A stretch of DNA of 64,000 nt, from the NCBI GenBank assembly GCA_013178185.1, contig JABLXC010000005.1:62001-126000 (forward strand), read 5' to 3'. Each line of letters opens with the position of its first letter. Position 1 is the stretch's first letter. This DNA is from Anaerolineae bacterium (GTDB lineage Bacteria; Chloroflexota; Anaerolineae; Anaerolineales; Anaerolineaceae). A program made the translations under genes and the position numbers. Positions 43,113-51,694 of the stretch are shown piece by piece. The notes beneath the pieces were generated by a model, which had not been told where the DNA came from, ran no database searches, and worked only from the letters and a program-made list of their open reading frames with translations.

Positions 43113-43720
43113 CGTTCACTCTCACTTATTAGACGATGATTGGCCGGCAATAGTTCCATGAGACCCTTCAAACAGTCTCGTAAGCGGAGGCGGGCGCGCG
43201 CCAGCCGGCTTTTTACTGTTCCGAGCGGTTTTCCGACCGCGCTGGATGCTTCACTGTAATCGAGGCCCTGGATGTCAACCAGGATGACAACCGTCCGAAA
43301 TTCATCTGGAAGAGCCTGAATGCAATTTTGGACGGCGCGCTCAATTTCTTTGTTCTCCAGCGCTTCTTCTGGGGAGGGCGAATTGTCCTCCATCCAGCCG
43401 GGGGAATCCAGTTCTTCATCGTTGTCCTGGCTAACAGGTTCAAGCGGGGTGGTTGGGCGGCGTTTCTGGCGCCGGAGTTCATCGTAACAGGCGTTGGTTA
43501 CAGTGCGGAGCAACCAGGCTTTGAACGAACCGCCGCGATACTGCTTGATATTCCGGTAAGCGTTGATAAAAGTTACCTGGGCAGCATCCTCTGCAGAGGC
43601 ATCATCTCCCAGGATGCGATAGGCGGTGTTGAAAACCATTTCCTGGTAAACAAGCACCAACTGGTTGAAAGACTCCAGTCCTCCCTGTTGGGCTAATTCG
43701 ATTAGTTTTTGCTCATCCAT
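43109..43720 (-). CDS. ECF-type RNA polymerase sigma factor
   Basis: Alternative sigma factor of 203 residues. Region 2 (about 20-90) shows YQEMVFNTAYRILGDDASAEDAAQVTFINAYRNI and FKAWLLRTVTNACYDELRR. Region 4 (about 130-185) shows QALPDEFRTVVILVDIQGLDYSEASSAVGKPLGTVKSRLARAR. Between them lies an acidic linker with a DNDEELDSPG stretch. No region 1 or 3 is present, as expected of ECF factors. It overlaps the anti-sigma gene by 4 bp, the usual arrangement for a controlled pair, and its own start overlaps the DUF3054 gene by 8 bp. Signal and regulon are unknown. Confidence 0.94.
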   Translation of the reverse strand: MDEQKLIELAQQGGLESFNQLVLVYQEMVFNTAYRILGDDASAEDAAQVTFINAYRNIKQYRGGSFKAWLLRTVTNACYDELRRQKRRPTTPLEPVSQDNDEELDSPGWMEDNSPSPEEALENKEIERAVQNCIQALPDEFRTVVILVDIQGLDYSEASSAVGKPLGTVKSRLARARLRLRDCLKGLMELLPANHRLISESER

Positions 43721-44117
43721 AGGCCTTTTTCCATCGCACCGCGATCACCCAGAGCAGACGCCAGATGGTGATGCCCAGAGCGGAAAAAGCTGCAATAACA
43801 GGGACGAAGGTTGGTGTGACTGCTTGCCCTAACCAGAGGGCTCGCAACCAGGCGGCCATGGGCCCGCCAAAAGCCATTGCCAACGACGCTCTCCAGATCT
43901 GGCGTGGGTTGGCGTAAATGTGGGGGGTGTAAACGCCGAACCAGGGCGAAAGCGCTGCCCAACTGGCCAATAGCGGTACAAAAGTGCTCAGCCATCGCAA
44001 GCCATCGAACCCACTGCCATGATGCGCAAATCCCCAAAAGGTCACGATGAGCAATGCCACCGCATCCCCTACTACCAGGAAGAAGAAACGATTGGACGGA
44101 AAGTCTCTCGTTGGCAT
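43713..44117 (-). CDS. DUF3054-like integral membrane protein
   Basis: Small membrane protein of 134 residues with four predicted helices (about 11-28, 42-62, 76-95, 102-124). The start FFFLVVGDAVALLIVTFWGFAHHGSG and the following LRWLSTFVPLLASWAAL match the DUF3054 pattern as I know it. No biochemical role is established for that family. It overlaps the sigma factor gene by 8 bp and so is the first gene of a coupled set with sigma, anti-sigma, NUDIX and ftsK. Linkage to the sigma pair suggests an envelope role, which is inference. Confidence 0.8.
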   Translation of the reverse strand: MPTRDFPSNRFFFLVVGDAVALLIVTFWGFAHHGSGFDGLRWLSTFVPLLASWAALSPWFGVYTPHIYANPRQIWRASLAMAFGGPMAAWLRALWLGQAVTPTFVPVIAAFSALGITIWRLLWVIAVRWKKAYG

Positions 44118-44190
44118 GTTGGTATCTTATCCTGAGACGAGGTAAGCGTCAAGTATTATGTCTGCGGGGTGGCCTGAGCGGATGACGGCG

Positions 44191-46530
44191 TCAGGATGCG
44201 TTGGCTTTTCCAAGCCTGGCTTGAATTTTTTCTAACACTTTTTGATATTCTGCTACATTGGGCGGATTTAAGGCGATGATGGATTCGATGATGGTAGAGG
44301 CCTTATTCAAGTTGCCCGATTTCAAGAGCGAATCGGCGATCGATTCCAACGTTTTTACCGCCTGGCCGAGATTCCCTTCCCGCGCGTAGAGGTCTGCAAG
44401 GTACTTTTTTAGATCGAGCTTGTCCGGGTGTTCTTGCAGGACCATCTGCAGAAATTCGATAATTTTCTTTCTTTTGCCCGAATTTTCCATGACGGCGATG
44501 AAGCTATCCACTTCAGCCATGGAGGCGTGATCCTGACCAAGCCGGAAGTTCAAGGAGACGAGCTGGGCGCGGGCGTTGATGTCCTCCGGTTCCAGTGTGC
44601 GAATCTGTTCAAAAATTCGGATGGCCTGCTTCCAATCCAGGAGCTGCATATCGATATCAGCGATCTTGTATAGAATTTGCAGGCTCCAGGAACGGTCGGT
44701 GGAAGATCTGTGGGTCAGGCGCAACGCTGAGGCGTAGGTTTGGCGGGCCAGCTCCAATTCGGCAAGCTGATAGTATATACCTGCCAATTCCATATATTGC
44801 TCAATTGCCTCATCGATCCTGCCCTGCGAGACCAGCAACTCGATCAATTTATTTTGGACGGTTAAGTCCATAGGGATCATTTGGGCTACCCTGGAAAGTA
44901 GACGGACTGCTTGGGCTGCCTCTCCCCGCAGCGCGTAGAGATCGGCTGCGAGCATAAATTTGGTGACTGCCTCCTGGGTGCGACCCTGTTGAACCAGCAA
45001 CTCGGCAATTTGGATGTGCAAGGGCAGGTAGGTGGGCGTGGCTTCAATCGCGCCATAGGCTTCTTCGAGAGCGGTGCGAACCATTTGATTGGCAGCCAGA
45101 TTCTTGATTCGGTTCATCGCTTCGACAACGCGGCCGCCATCTGTTTCGAGCAGTACCTCAGCCAGTGGAACAGGAGGGCCGCTTTTAATAGAGGGTAAAA
45201 GCTGCTGGCGGGCGACCTGCAAGAACTGCCGCCAGTTAGGACGAATGAGCTGGTCGGCAATGCTTTCGCATAGCTTACGAAGCTCGGCTTCATCCCGCTG
45301 CAGGTGGGTCTGGTTTTCCAGGATCGGCTCGTAGGCCTGGCGAAGTTCCTCGGCCTGGCCAGCGGGAAGAGTATCGGCGTCGGCTAAACGCAGTGCCTGT
45401 AAGTAGTATGTTAATGCCTGATCATATTCCCGGTTCGATTGGTAGATTTTTGCGAGCAGCAGATAAGATGGCAGGGCGTACCGGGGATGTTTGATTGAAA
45501 CCTGCAAGCACTGGATGGCTTTTTGGCGATTCTTTTCGGCAGTGATCGCGCCAAGGATGAAATGGGCGGCGGGATGATCCACCCCCAGGTCTATGGCTCG
45601 TTCAAGTTCTTTGGCGGCCTGATCGTGGTCGGCCTGAGTTTCAGAATCAATCGCCTGTCCCAGGTGGAGCAGGGCGCGGGTCTTGTCGGCCTGTTTACTC
45701 TTTAACCTGCCGCTGCCACGCGTGATGGAAGAAATTCCCCGGTGATCCGGCTGGTCTATCTCTGGAGTTTCGCTTTCATCAAATAGAATTTCTGCCAGCC
45801 GTGACAGCGCTACCTGGCGGCCTTCCTCGATGGGATCAAATTGTTTACCGGTTGGTTTGGGCGCTTCGAGAAGTGGTTGAGGATCCTGAGACCGCAAGGA
45901 ACCTGATGGCTTTTTCGGTTTACCAGGCAAGGGAAGCGTCTGGTTGCTGCGCAGCATCGCCAGGGCTTGTTGCGTCTCAACGTTATCTGGCATGAGGTTG
46001 AGGGCGTATTCTGCCGTCTGGATGGCTTTTTGCGCGTCCTTTTTATGCTGCAGCAGGCTTGCCACCGCGACATATTCTGCGGCGGCTTCGATTCTTCGTC
46101 CCATCCGTTCGTATATCAGCGCCAGGCGTGAGCGCGCCAGCAAATGATCTGGTTGGAGGTTCAGCGCTTTGATCCAGTTATCAATAGATTTTTCGACATT
46201 GCGCCCTTTGAGATGCAATTCAGCAGCCTGGATGAAAGCCTGCACGGCTTTTGGATAGTCTTTTTGAGTTTCAAAAATCGCCCCGATCTTCTCGAACGGC
46301 AGGGGATCTTCTGGTACGGAGCGGGCAGACTGCTGGTAGTACTTCAGCGCTTCACCGTATTCGTGCATCTCAAACAACGCCAGGCCGAGGCTGTTGAGGG
46401 CCGTTGGATCTTCTGGTATTTCTGCCAGCGCTTGGCGGTAATATGCGGCTGCCTGTTCCCACTTCTGTTCCCAGGCTGCGGAATGTCCCTGGCTCATGAC
46501 TTTAATAAAAAGCTCGCGATTTCCCGTCAT
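44191..46530 (-). CDS. Large tetratricopeptide-repeat protein
   Basis: Soluble scaffold of 779 residues made almost wholly of TPR helix pairs. Clear repeats include EQAAAYYRQALAEIPEDPTALNSLGLALFEM, EALKYYQQSARSVPEDPLPFEKIG and AVQAFIQAAELHLKGRNVEKSIDNWIKALNLQ near the start. A less regular basic/acidic linker (about 205-285) interrupts them, and many more repeats follow to the end. No enzymatic domain, signal peptide or membrane segment is seen, so it probably binds partner proteins in the cytoplasm. It lies 49 bp after polA and 73 bp before the DUF3054 gene on the same strand and could be part of a longer transcript. Confidence 0.9.
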   Translation of the reverse strand: MTGNRELFIKVMSQGHSAAWEQKWEQAAAYYRQALAEIPEDPTALNSLGLALFEMHEYGEALKYYQQSARSVPEDPLPFEKIGAIFETQKDYPKAVQAFIQAAELHLKGRNVEKSIDNWIKALNLQPDHLLARSRLALIYERMGRRIEAAAEYVAVASLLQHKKDAQKAIQTAEYALNLMPDNVETQQALAMLRSNQTLPLPGKPKKPSGSLRSQDPQPLLEAPKPTGKQFDPIEEGRQVALSRLAEILFDESETPEIDQPDHRGISSITRGSGRLKSKQADKTRALLHLGQAIDSETQADHDQAAKELERAIDLGVDHPAAHFILGAITAEKNRQKAIQCLQVSIKHPRYALPSYLLLAKIYQSNREYDQALTYYLQALRLADADTLPAGQAEELRQAYEPILENQTHLQRDEAELRKLCESIADQLIRPNWRQFLQVARQQLLPSIKSGPPVPLAEVLLETDGGRVVEAMNRIKNLAANQMVRTALEEAYGAIEATPTYLPLHIQIAELLVQQGRTQEAVTKFMLAADLYALRGEAAQAVRLLSRVAQMIPMDLTVQNKLIELLVSQGRIDEAIEQYMELAGIYYQLAELELARQTYASALRLTHRSSTDRSWSLQILYKIADIDMQLLDWKQAIRIFEQIRTLEPEDINARAQLVSLNFRLGQDHASMAEVDSFIAVMENSGKRKKIIEFLQMVLQEHPDKLDLKKYLADLYAREGNLGQAVKTLESIADSLLKSGNLNKASTIIESIIALNPPNVAEYQKVLEKIQARLGKANAS

Positions 46531-46579
46531 CTTTTTTGCCTGTATCCGTTCGATTACTCGAAAGTAGCTGCCATTGCTG

Positions 46580-49381
46580 CTACAGATTATCTGATCCCTG
46601 TTTTGAGGACGTCAGTGGCTGCATGTTGCCCCAATTTTCTCCCCAGCGGGCCTCGGTGTCGAGGGGAATCTGGAGCGGATACGCTTTTTCCATGGTGGAT
46701 TGCACCACAACAGCAGCTTGTTCCAATTCATCGTTGGGGCATTCCAGCAGCAGTTCGTCATGCACTTGCAGCAACATGCGGGCTTTTAAGTTTTTCTGCT
46801 GCAGTGCGGCCGGCAGAGCGATCATTGCCAGCTTCATAATGTCTGCAGCGCTGCCCTGCACAGGGGCGTTGATGGCCTCGCGTTCTTCCCGGTTGCGCAG
46901 GTTGACGTTGGTTTGATTTTTTAAGTTGGGGAAATAACGTCTTCTTCCCAAAACAGTCTCGACATACCCCTGGCTGGCGGCAAGTTTGCGGGTTTCGTCC
47001 AGGTACTGCTTGACGCGCGGGAACTTTTGGAAATAGGCTTTTACAAAATCCTCGGCTTCGGCCAGGGTCAGATCTGTCGTGCGGCTTAGCCCGTATGAGC
47101 TCATCCCGTAAATCAGGCCAAAATTAATCGCTTTGGCATGACGGCGCTGGTCCTTGTTGACCTGTTCCAGCGGGACGTTATAAATTGCGGCGGCGGTGGC
47201 GGCGTGGATATCCTGTCCGGCGCGGAAGGCTTCTAACATTGCTTCGTCATCCGAAAGGTGAGCGACGATTCTCAGTTCGATCTGAGAGTAGTCCACCGAG
47301 AGCAATACCATTCCGGGGCTTGCGATGAAGCTATTGCGCACACGTCTTCCCATCTCGGTGCGAGTCGGGATGTTCTGCAAGTTGGGTTCAGAGGAGGCCA
47401 GTCGCCCTGTGACGGAGCCGGTCTGGTTGAACGAAGTATGCACACGCCCTGTGCGAGGGTTGATCTGCAGTGGCAGGGCATCGACATAAGTGGATTTGAG
47501 CTTCGAAAGCTCCCGATATTCCAGGATGGTCTCGATCACAGGGTGCTGATCCCTCAGCTCTTCCAATACGCCTGCCGAAGTGGAATAATTGCCGCTGGTG
47601 GTCTTATAACGAGGATCGGGCGGCTTGAGGTGCAGCGATTCGAACAAGGCTTTAGATAATTGCTGGGTGGAGTTAAGGTTGAAACGATAGCCGATCACCT
47701 GGTAGATTTGTTTTTCGATTTCACCCATGCGCTGGTTCAGTTCGGTGGACATCCTGGCAAGATAGGGGGCGTCCAGAACGACGCCGGTTTCTTCCATTTT
47801 GGCAAGAACCGGAATGAGAGGCATTTCTACTTCCTCAAACACGCGCTTTGCGTTCTGCTGTTCCATCTTTTTGATGAGGAGCGGCTTAAGGCGGAGGGGG
47901 ATTTCAGCGTCTGCGGCGGCATAAGATGCAACTGTGTCAACGGGCACTTCAGCCATGCTGACCTGGTTTTTCCCTTTGCCGATTAATTCTTCGATCCGGG
48001 TCATCTGGATATTCAGGTAGTATTCGGCCATATCTTTTAGGCCAAGATTGCGAGAGGCAGGGTCAATCAGCCATTCGGCCAGCATGGTATCAAAAGTCAG
48101 CGGCGAGGACAAGAGACCCTGTTGGGCCAGCATGAGATAATCATATTTGAGGTTTTGCCCAATCTTTTCGATCGTTGGATCAGTGAAGAAAGGCTGGAGC
48201 GTCGCGATAATTTCGGGCAGCGGAAGTTGTGTTTCACCGGTGCGGTGCCCCACGGGGATATAGTAGCCCTCACCAGGTGCGACCGAAAGAGAGATGCCAA
48301 CCAGTTCGGCGCGCATCGGGTCGGTTGAGGTGGTCTCGGTATCGAACGAAATTTCATGTGCTGCAGCCAAAGTTTGCTTCAGGTTTTGCAGCGCTTCTGG
48401 TGAGTTGACGATGTGCGTCTTTAACTGGTAGGCAGCGATGGGTTGAAGGACTTCGACAGGGCTTTCAAACAGCAAGAGCTGCTGGCCATCAGAAGGCGCG
48501 GCGCCTTTCAGGTTTTTCAGCCGCCCCAGTAGGGTGCGAAATTCCAGTTCGTGGAAGAGGGCCTCTACAGCCGAGAAGTTGATCTTGCCGGTATGCGCTT
48601 GTTCAAAGTTGATGGAAAGCTGAATGTCTGTGTGGATGCGGGCCAGGTCTCGGCTGAGGTAAGCCAGGTCGCGATTGGCGGCCAGCTTGCTGCGTACACT
48701 TTCTTTGACTTCGTCCAGGTGGTTGTAGATTTCATCCAGGCTGGCGAATTGCTTTAGCAAGCTGGTGGCTGTCTTTTCACCGATACCCGGCACGCCGGGG
48801 ATATTATCGGATTTGTCGCCCACCAGGGCTTTGTAATCTACCACCTGGTGGGGAGGGATCCCCAGGTAAGCTTCGACATCCTGAACGGTGTAGTCTTTAG
48901 CCTCTGAAAGTTTGCTGCCAGGCAGGTTAACGATAACGCGATCATCGACAAGCTGTAAGAGGTCCCGGTCGCCGGTGATGATCTTGACGCCGAACCCTTG
49001 CTGCACTGCCAGACGCGTGATACTGCCCAACACGTCATCTGCTTCGTATCCTTCGATTTCCAGACGAGGGAAGCCAAACGCATCCACAAGCTGGCGGATG
49101 CGCTCGATTTGCGGGCGGAGGTCATCTGGCATTTTTGCGCGGGTAGCTTTGTAATCGGGGTAGAGTGTATTGCGAAAAGTTTTGCCCGTATCGAAAGCGA
49201 CTGCCAGATATTCCGGTTTTTCCTGTTCCAGCAGACGGAGAAGGACGCTGGCGAAACCAAAAATACCGGCTGTAGGCTCTCCGGATCGGGTCTGCAGGCG
49301 CTCGGAGCTGCCGGCGGTAATTGCAAAAAATGTTCGATATGCAAGCGCGTGTCCGTCAATCAAATAAATTACAGGAGGCAT
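46580..49381 (-). CDS. polA: DNA polymerase I
   Basis: Repair and Okazaki-fragment polymerase of 933 residues with all three activities apparently intact. The N-terminal 5'-nuclease (about 1-290) has IDGHALAYR, DDVLGSITRLA, ITGDRDLLQLV and a helix-hairpin-helix PGVPGIGEKTA. The 3'-5' exonuclease keeps its motifs: FDTETT, IGQNLKYDYLML and SYAAADAEI. The polymerase has SVTGRLASSEPNLQNIP, LLSVDYSQIELRIVAHLS, HAKAINFGLIYGMSSYGL and LLQVHDELLLE. Several bacterial PolA proteins have lost proofreading; this one has not by motif inspection. ATG at 49381 follows GGAGG. It lies 33 bp after the REC/Y1-fold gene. Confidence 0.97.
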   Translation of the reverse strand: MPPVIYLIDGHALAYRTFFAITAGSSERLQTRSGEPTAGIFGFASVLLRLLEQEKPEYLAVAFDTGKTFRNTLYPDYKATRAKMPDDLRPQIERIRQLVDAFGFPRLEIEGYEADDVLGSITRLAVQQGFGVKIITGDRDLLQLVDDRVIVNLPGSKLSEAKDYTVQDVEAYLGIPPHQVVDYKALVGDKSDNIPGVPGIGEKTATSLLKQFASLDEIYNHLDEVKESVRSKLAANRDLAYLSRDLARIHTDIQLSINFEQAHTGKINFSAVEALFHELEFRTLLGRLKNLKGAAPSDGQQLLLFESPVEVLQPIAAYQLKTHIVNSPEALQNLKQTLAAAHEISFDTETTSTDPMRAELVGISLSVAPGEGYYIPVGHRTGETQLPLPEIIATLQPFFTDPTIEKIGQNLKYDYLMLAQQGLLSSPLTFDTMLAEWLIDPASRNLGLKDMAEYYLNIQMTRIEELIGKGKNQVSMAEVPVDTVASYAAADAEIPLRLKPLLIKKMEQQNAKRVFEEVEMPLIPVLAKMEETGVVLDAPYLARMSTELNQRMGEIEKQIYQVIGYRFNLNSTQQLSKALFESLHLKPPDPRYKTTSGNYSTSAGVLEELRDQHPVIETILEYRELSKLKSTYVDALPLQINPRTGRVHTSFNQTGSVTGRLASSEPNLQNIPTRTEMGRRVRNSFIASPGMVLLSVDYSQIELRIVAHLSDDEAMLEAFRAGQDIHAATAAAIYNVPLEQVNKDQRRHAKAINFGLIYGMSSYGLSRTTDLTLAEAEDFVKAYFQKFPRVKQYLDETRKLAASQGYVETVLGRRRYFPNLKNQTNVNLRNREEREAINAPVQGSAADIMKLAMIALPAALQQKNLKARMLLQVHDELLLECPNDELEQAAVVVQSTMEKAYPLQIPLDTEARWGENWGNMQPLTSSKQGSDNL

Positions 49382-49414
49382 TTGCCCTCCAATTCTAAGG
49401 GTGGGTTGGCTGGA

Positions 49415-51559
49415 TCACCCGGCAGTGTACCCCTGCCGTTTTCGAGTGAGCTGGATGAATTCAAACAAAGCTTTTTGCGTGGGTGGCTGCGAACCCCGAA
49501 TGATCAGGTAGCCAGGCGCCCAGAAATCATCGGAACCATCCACGGGCTTCATGCCTGGATATTGGCCGAAAATCTTTTCTGAGGTGCTTTTGCGAACAAT
49601 TCTGACAAGGTTCGCAGGTGAGATGGCAGGCGCCAGGCGAATTGTCCACTGGATGTACTCAGGCCGTACAGCCATCCCGTCTAAGTTCCAACCGAAAGCG
49701 CTGCAAATTTCGGGTAGCCACTCTTTCAACTGCTTGCCCAGCTGCCCTCGCAGTTTGTTCCCCGGAATCCTGGTGAGCAGGAGACAGGTGTAATATTGGT
49801 CATTTTGAACTGGCAGGATTGGAAAGGGATCAAGGTACGAAGAGGCGTGTTCACCGGCAGAAGGATGGGTTTCATCGAGAAACGAAGGAGAGACCTTTGT
49901 TGGTTCTGTGTTGCGCGAGGCAGCCTTGGAAGGGCGTGGGGTGGATGGAACGGTATCAGTGGGAACCATCGGGCGGGTAATGGATTTATGACCGCTTTCG
50001 AACGGCAGAGTCTCATGTTCTTCCCAGGGGAAGGTAACTGGCAGCTCCTCTAGCGGCAGGGCGGGAGTAGCCGGATGATTAGAGGCCCCTTTCTGCAGCG
50101 CCTGCTCAGGATCCGGAGAGGGCATCGCGGCTAAAAGTTCGTTCAGATTGAGGATTTCAGCCTCATCGGAATCGCCGTTCGAAGGTAAGGGATATAAAAC
50201 TTCCTGGTCTGGCTCGCTGGGGACATTTTCCTCCACTAAGATTGTTTCTGGCTGCAAGGGAGGTTCTTCATGGCGCGAGATCGGCTGGTCTTGCTCTTTG
50301 AGCCCGTTGCCGGAGATTTCATCCTGGACAGGCAGAGCGGACTCGAACTGCCATTTTAATTCTGGCGTCCAGGCTCTTTCCGTTGAAGGAGATAACGGTT
50401 CTTCTTCTGCTGCTGGGGCCGCCTCTGCTTGGTTGTCCTGCATCAAAATCTGAAGCGAGAGGGCTTCTTCCGGCGGGGTTTGCAACCCGGCGGGCTGGTA
50501 CTCTGGCGCGCTCTCTTCGGCTGGAAGAGCAGTGGATTCTACTGGTGTGGCAGTTTGCGCTTCTGCTGGGGCTGAGAGCGCTTCTTCCAGGATGTCGCCA
50601 TCCACCCCTTGTTCTACGGGGGGTTCTAAATCGAGCAGGGAATCGCGATCATCCTCTCCCGTAGGCTGTTCCATGCCCTGGTCTTGTAAGCCCGGCTGGG
50701 GTGATGGTTGCTCTTCCGGTGGAATGGGGGGGAGTATATCTTCGATTGCGGGGGGCGGATAAATCATCTGACCCGTTGGAGGGACTTTTAACGCCCCAGC
50801 GAGGCGGTTAATCTCGGCACGCACTTTGCTGATGGGCATCCTGGTAGCATGTACCAGCCCGAGTCCAAGACCGGGCTCGATCGTTTTTGCATAGAGCAGG
50901 ACTTCATTATTGTCCGATGAAAGGCGTACAAAACGCGCCAGGTCATAGGTTTCGCTTTTGCTCCAATATCGCGAGAGGATTTCACAAAGCTCCTGGGCGT
51001 CTTGCGGGGTGATGCTTCCGATATAGACCAATAATTGATCCAATTGTGTTACCAGGGCAGCCTGGGCAAACGAGTCCCTTAAGAAAAAAGAAAGCCTTTG
51101 GGCTAACAGATCGCTGTCTGTTAACCAGGGTTTGGTTTCTAAGTCGAGCTGGGTTGTCTCAGGGTGAAGAGCATCTGGCTGGACGTTAGTCAGCGCCGGC
51201 GCTTCCAGTAGGCGCTGCACCATTTTTAGCATACTCGGCAGGTAGAAGGGACGGCTGAGGCAGCCGTCCGCCCCCAGTTCGGTCACCAGGGGATGAAGAG
51301 GGTCGTTATCCGGCGGGATTAACACGATCTTTGTGAGTGGGGTTTGTTCTCGCAGAGATTTTACTACGACGCGCAGCGGTTCGCCGGGGAGTTCATGATC
51401 GATAACTGCAAGGTCAAAAGCCTGTTTTCGGATGTTCGAAAGCGCTTCGTGAGTATTTTGTGCAATGCGGACGCGATAACTGCTGCTTTCTTCCAGGCTC
51501 AACCGGAGAAGCTCGCCAAAAGCCGTGTGATGCGTCGCCACCAGCACATTTTTGAGCAT
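49415..51559 (-). CDS. Receiver-domain protein with roadblock-like middle and domesticated Y1-transposase-like C-terminus
   Basis: Signalling protein of 714 residues with an unusual build. Residues 1-120 are a receiver domain with phospho-acceptor candidate Asp54 (AVIDHELPG); the conserved Thr/Ser and Lys positions are changed (Pro, Arg103). Residues about 145-260 look roadblock/LC7-like (LVTQLDQLLVYIGSI, LGLVHATRMPISKVRAEINRL). About 300 residues of acidic, Pro/Glu-rich linker follow. Residues about 585-710 align by eye with IS200/IS605 TnpA: YYTCLLLTRI, LKEWLPEICSAFGW, SPANLVRIVRKSTSEKIF, FWAPGYLI. The HUH motif is replaced by Tyr635-Ile-Gln637 and the catalytic Tyr by Phe701, so it cannot act as a transposase. 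A DNA-hairpin-binding role is inferred. It precedes polA by 33 bp. Confidence 0.82.
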   Translation of the reverse strand: MLKNVLVATHHTAFGELLRLSLEESSSYRVRIAQNTHEALSNIRKQAFDLAVIDHELPGEPLRVVVKSLREQTPLTKIVLIPPDNDPLHPLVTELGADGCLSRPFYLPSMLKMVQRLLEAPALTNVQPDALHPETTQLDLETKPWLTDSDLLAQRLSFFLRDSFAQAALVTQLDQLLVYIGSITPQDAQELCEILSRYWSKSETYDLARFVRLSSDNNEVLLYAKTIEPGLGLGLVHATRMPISKVRAEINRLAGALKVPPTGQMIYPPPAIEDILPPIPPEEQPSPQPGLQDQGMEQPTGEDDRDSLLDLEPPVEQGVDGDILEEALSAPAEAQTATPVESTALPAEESAPEYQPAGLQTPPEEALSLQILMQDNQAEAAPAAEEEPLSPSTERAWTPELKWQFESALPVQDEISGNGLKEQDQPISRHEEPPLQPETILVEENVPSEPDQEVLYPLPSNGDSDEAEILNLNELLAAMPSPDPEQALQKGASNHPATPALPLEELPVTFPWEEHETLPFESGHKSITRPMVPTDTVPSTPRPSKAASRNTEPTKVSPSFLDETHPSAGEHASSYLDPFPILPVQNDQYYTCLLLTRIPGNKLRGQLGKQLKEWLPEICSAFGWNLDGMAVRPEYIQWTIRLAPAISPANLVRIVRKSTSEKIFGQYPGMKPVDGSDDFWAPGYLIIRGSQPPTQKALFEFIQLTRKRQGYTAG

Positions 51560-51694
51560 ATTAAAAGTGTATCACGGCGAAGGCGGACAGGCAAGCAATG
51601 CTACCAGACCTTCGCAACCCTTTCAAGTTATGGGATAATCTCAACACAATTCTTTTGTGCAAAGAATGTACCAGATTGGAGGGATGTTGACCGG

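Noticed and set aside
49418-49834. Active IS200/IS605 insertion sequence
   Set aside because: The transposase-like segment is in frame inside a larger protein, lacks the HUH motif and the catalytic Tyr, and no element ends or TnpB gene are present.
51344-51694. Upstream extension of the wecB frame by 117 codons
   Set aside because: Conserved WecB sequence starts only after 51695, and the extension overlaps the N-terminal coding region of the divergent REC-domain gene.
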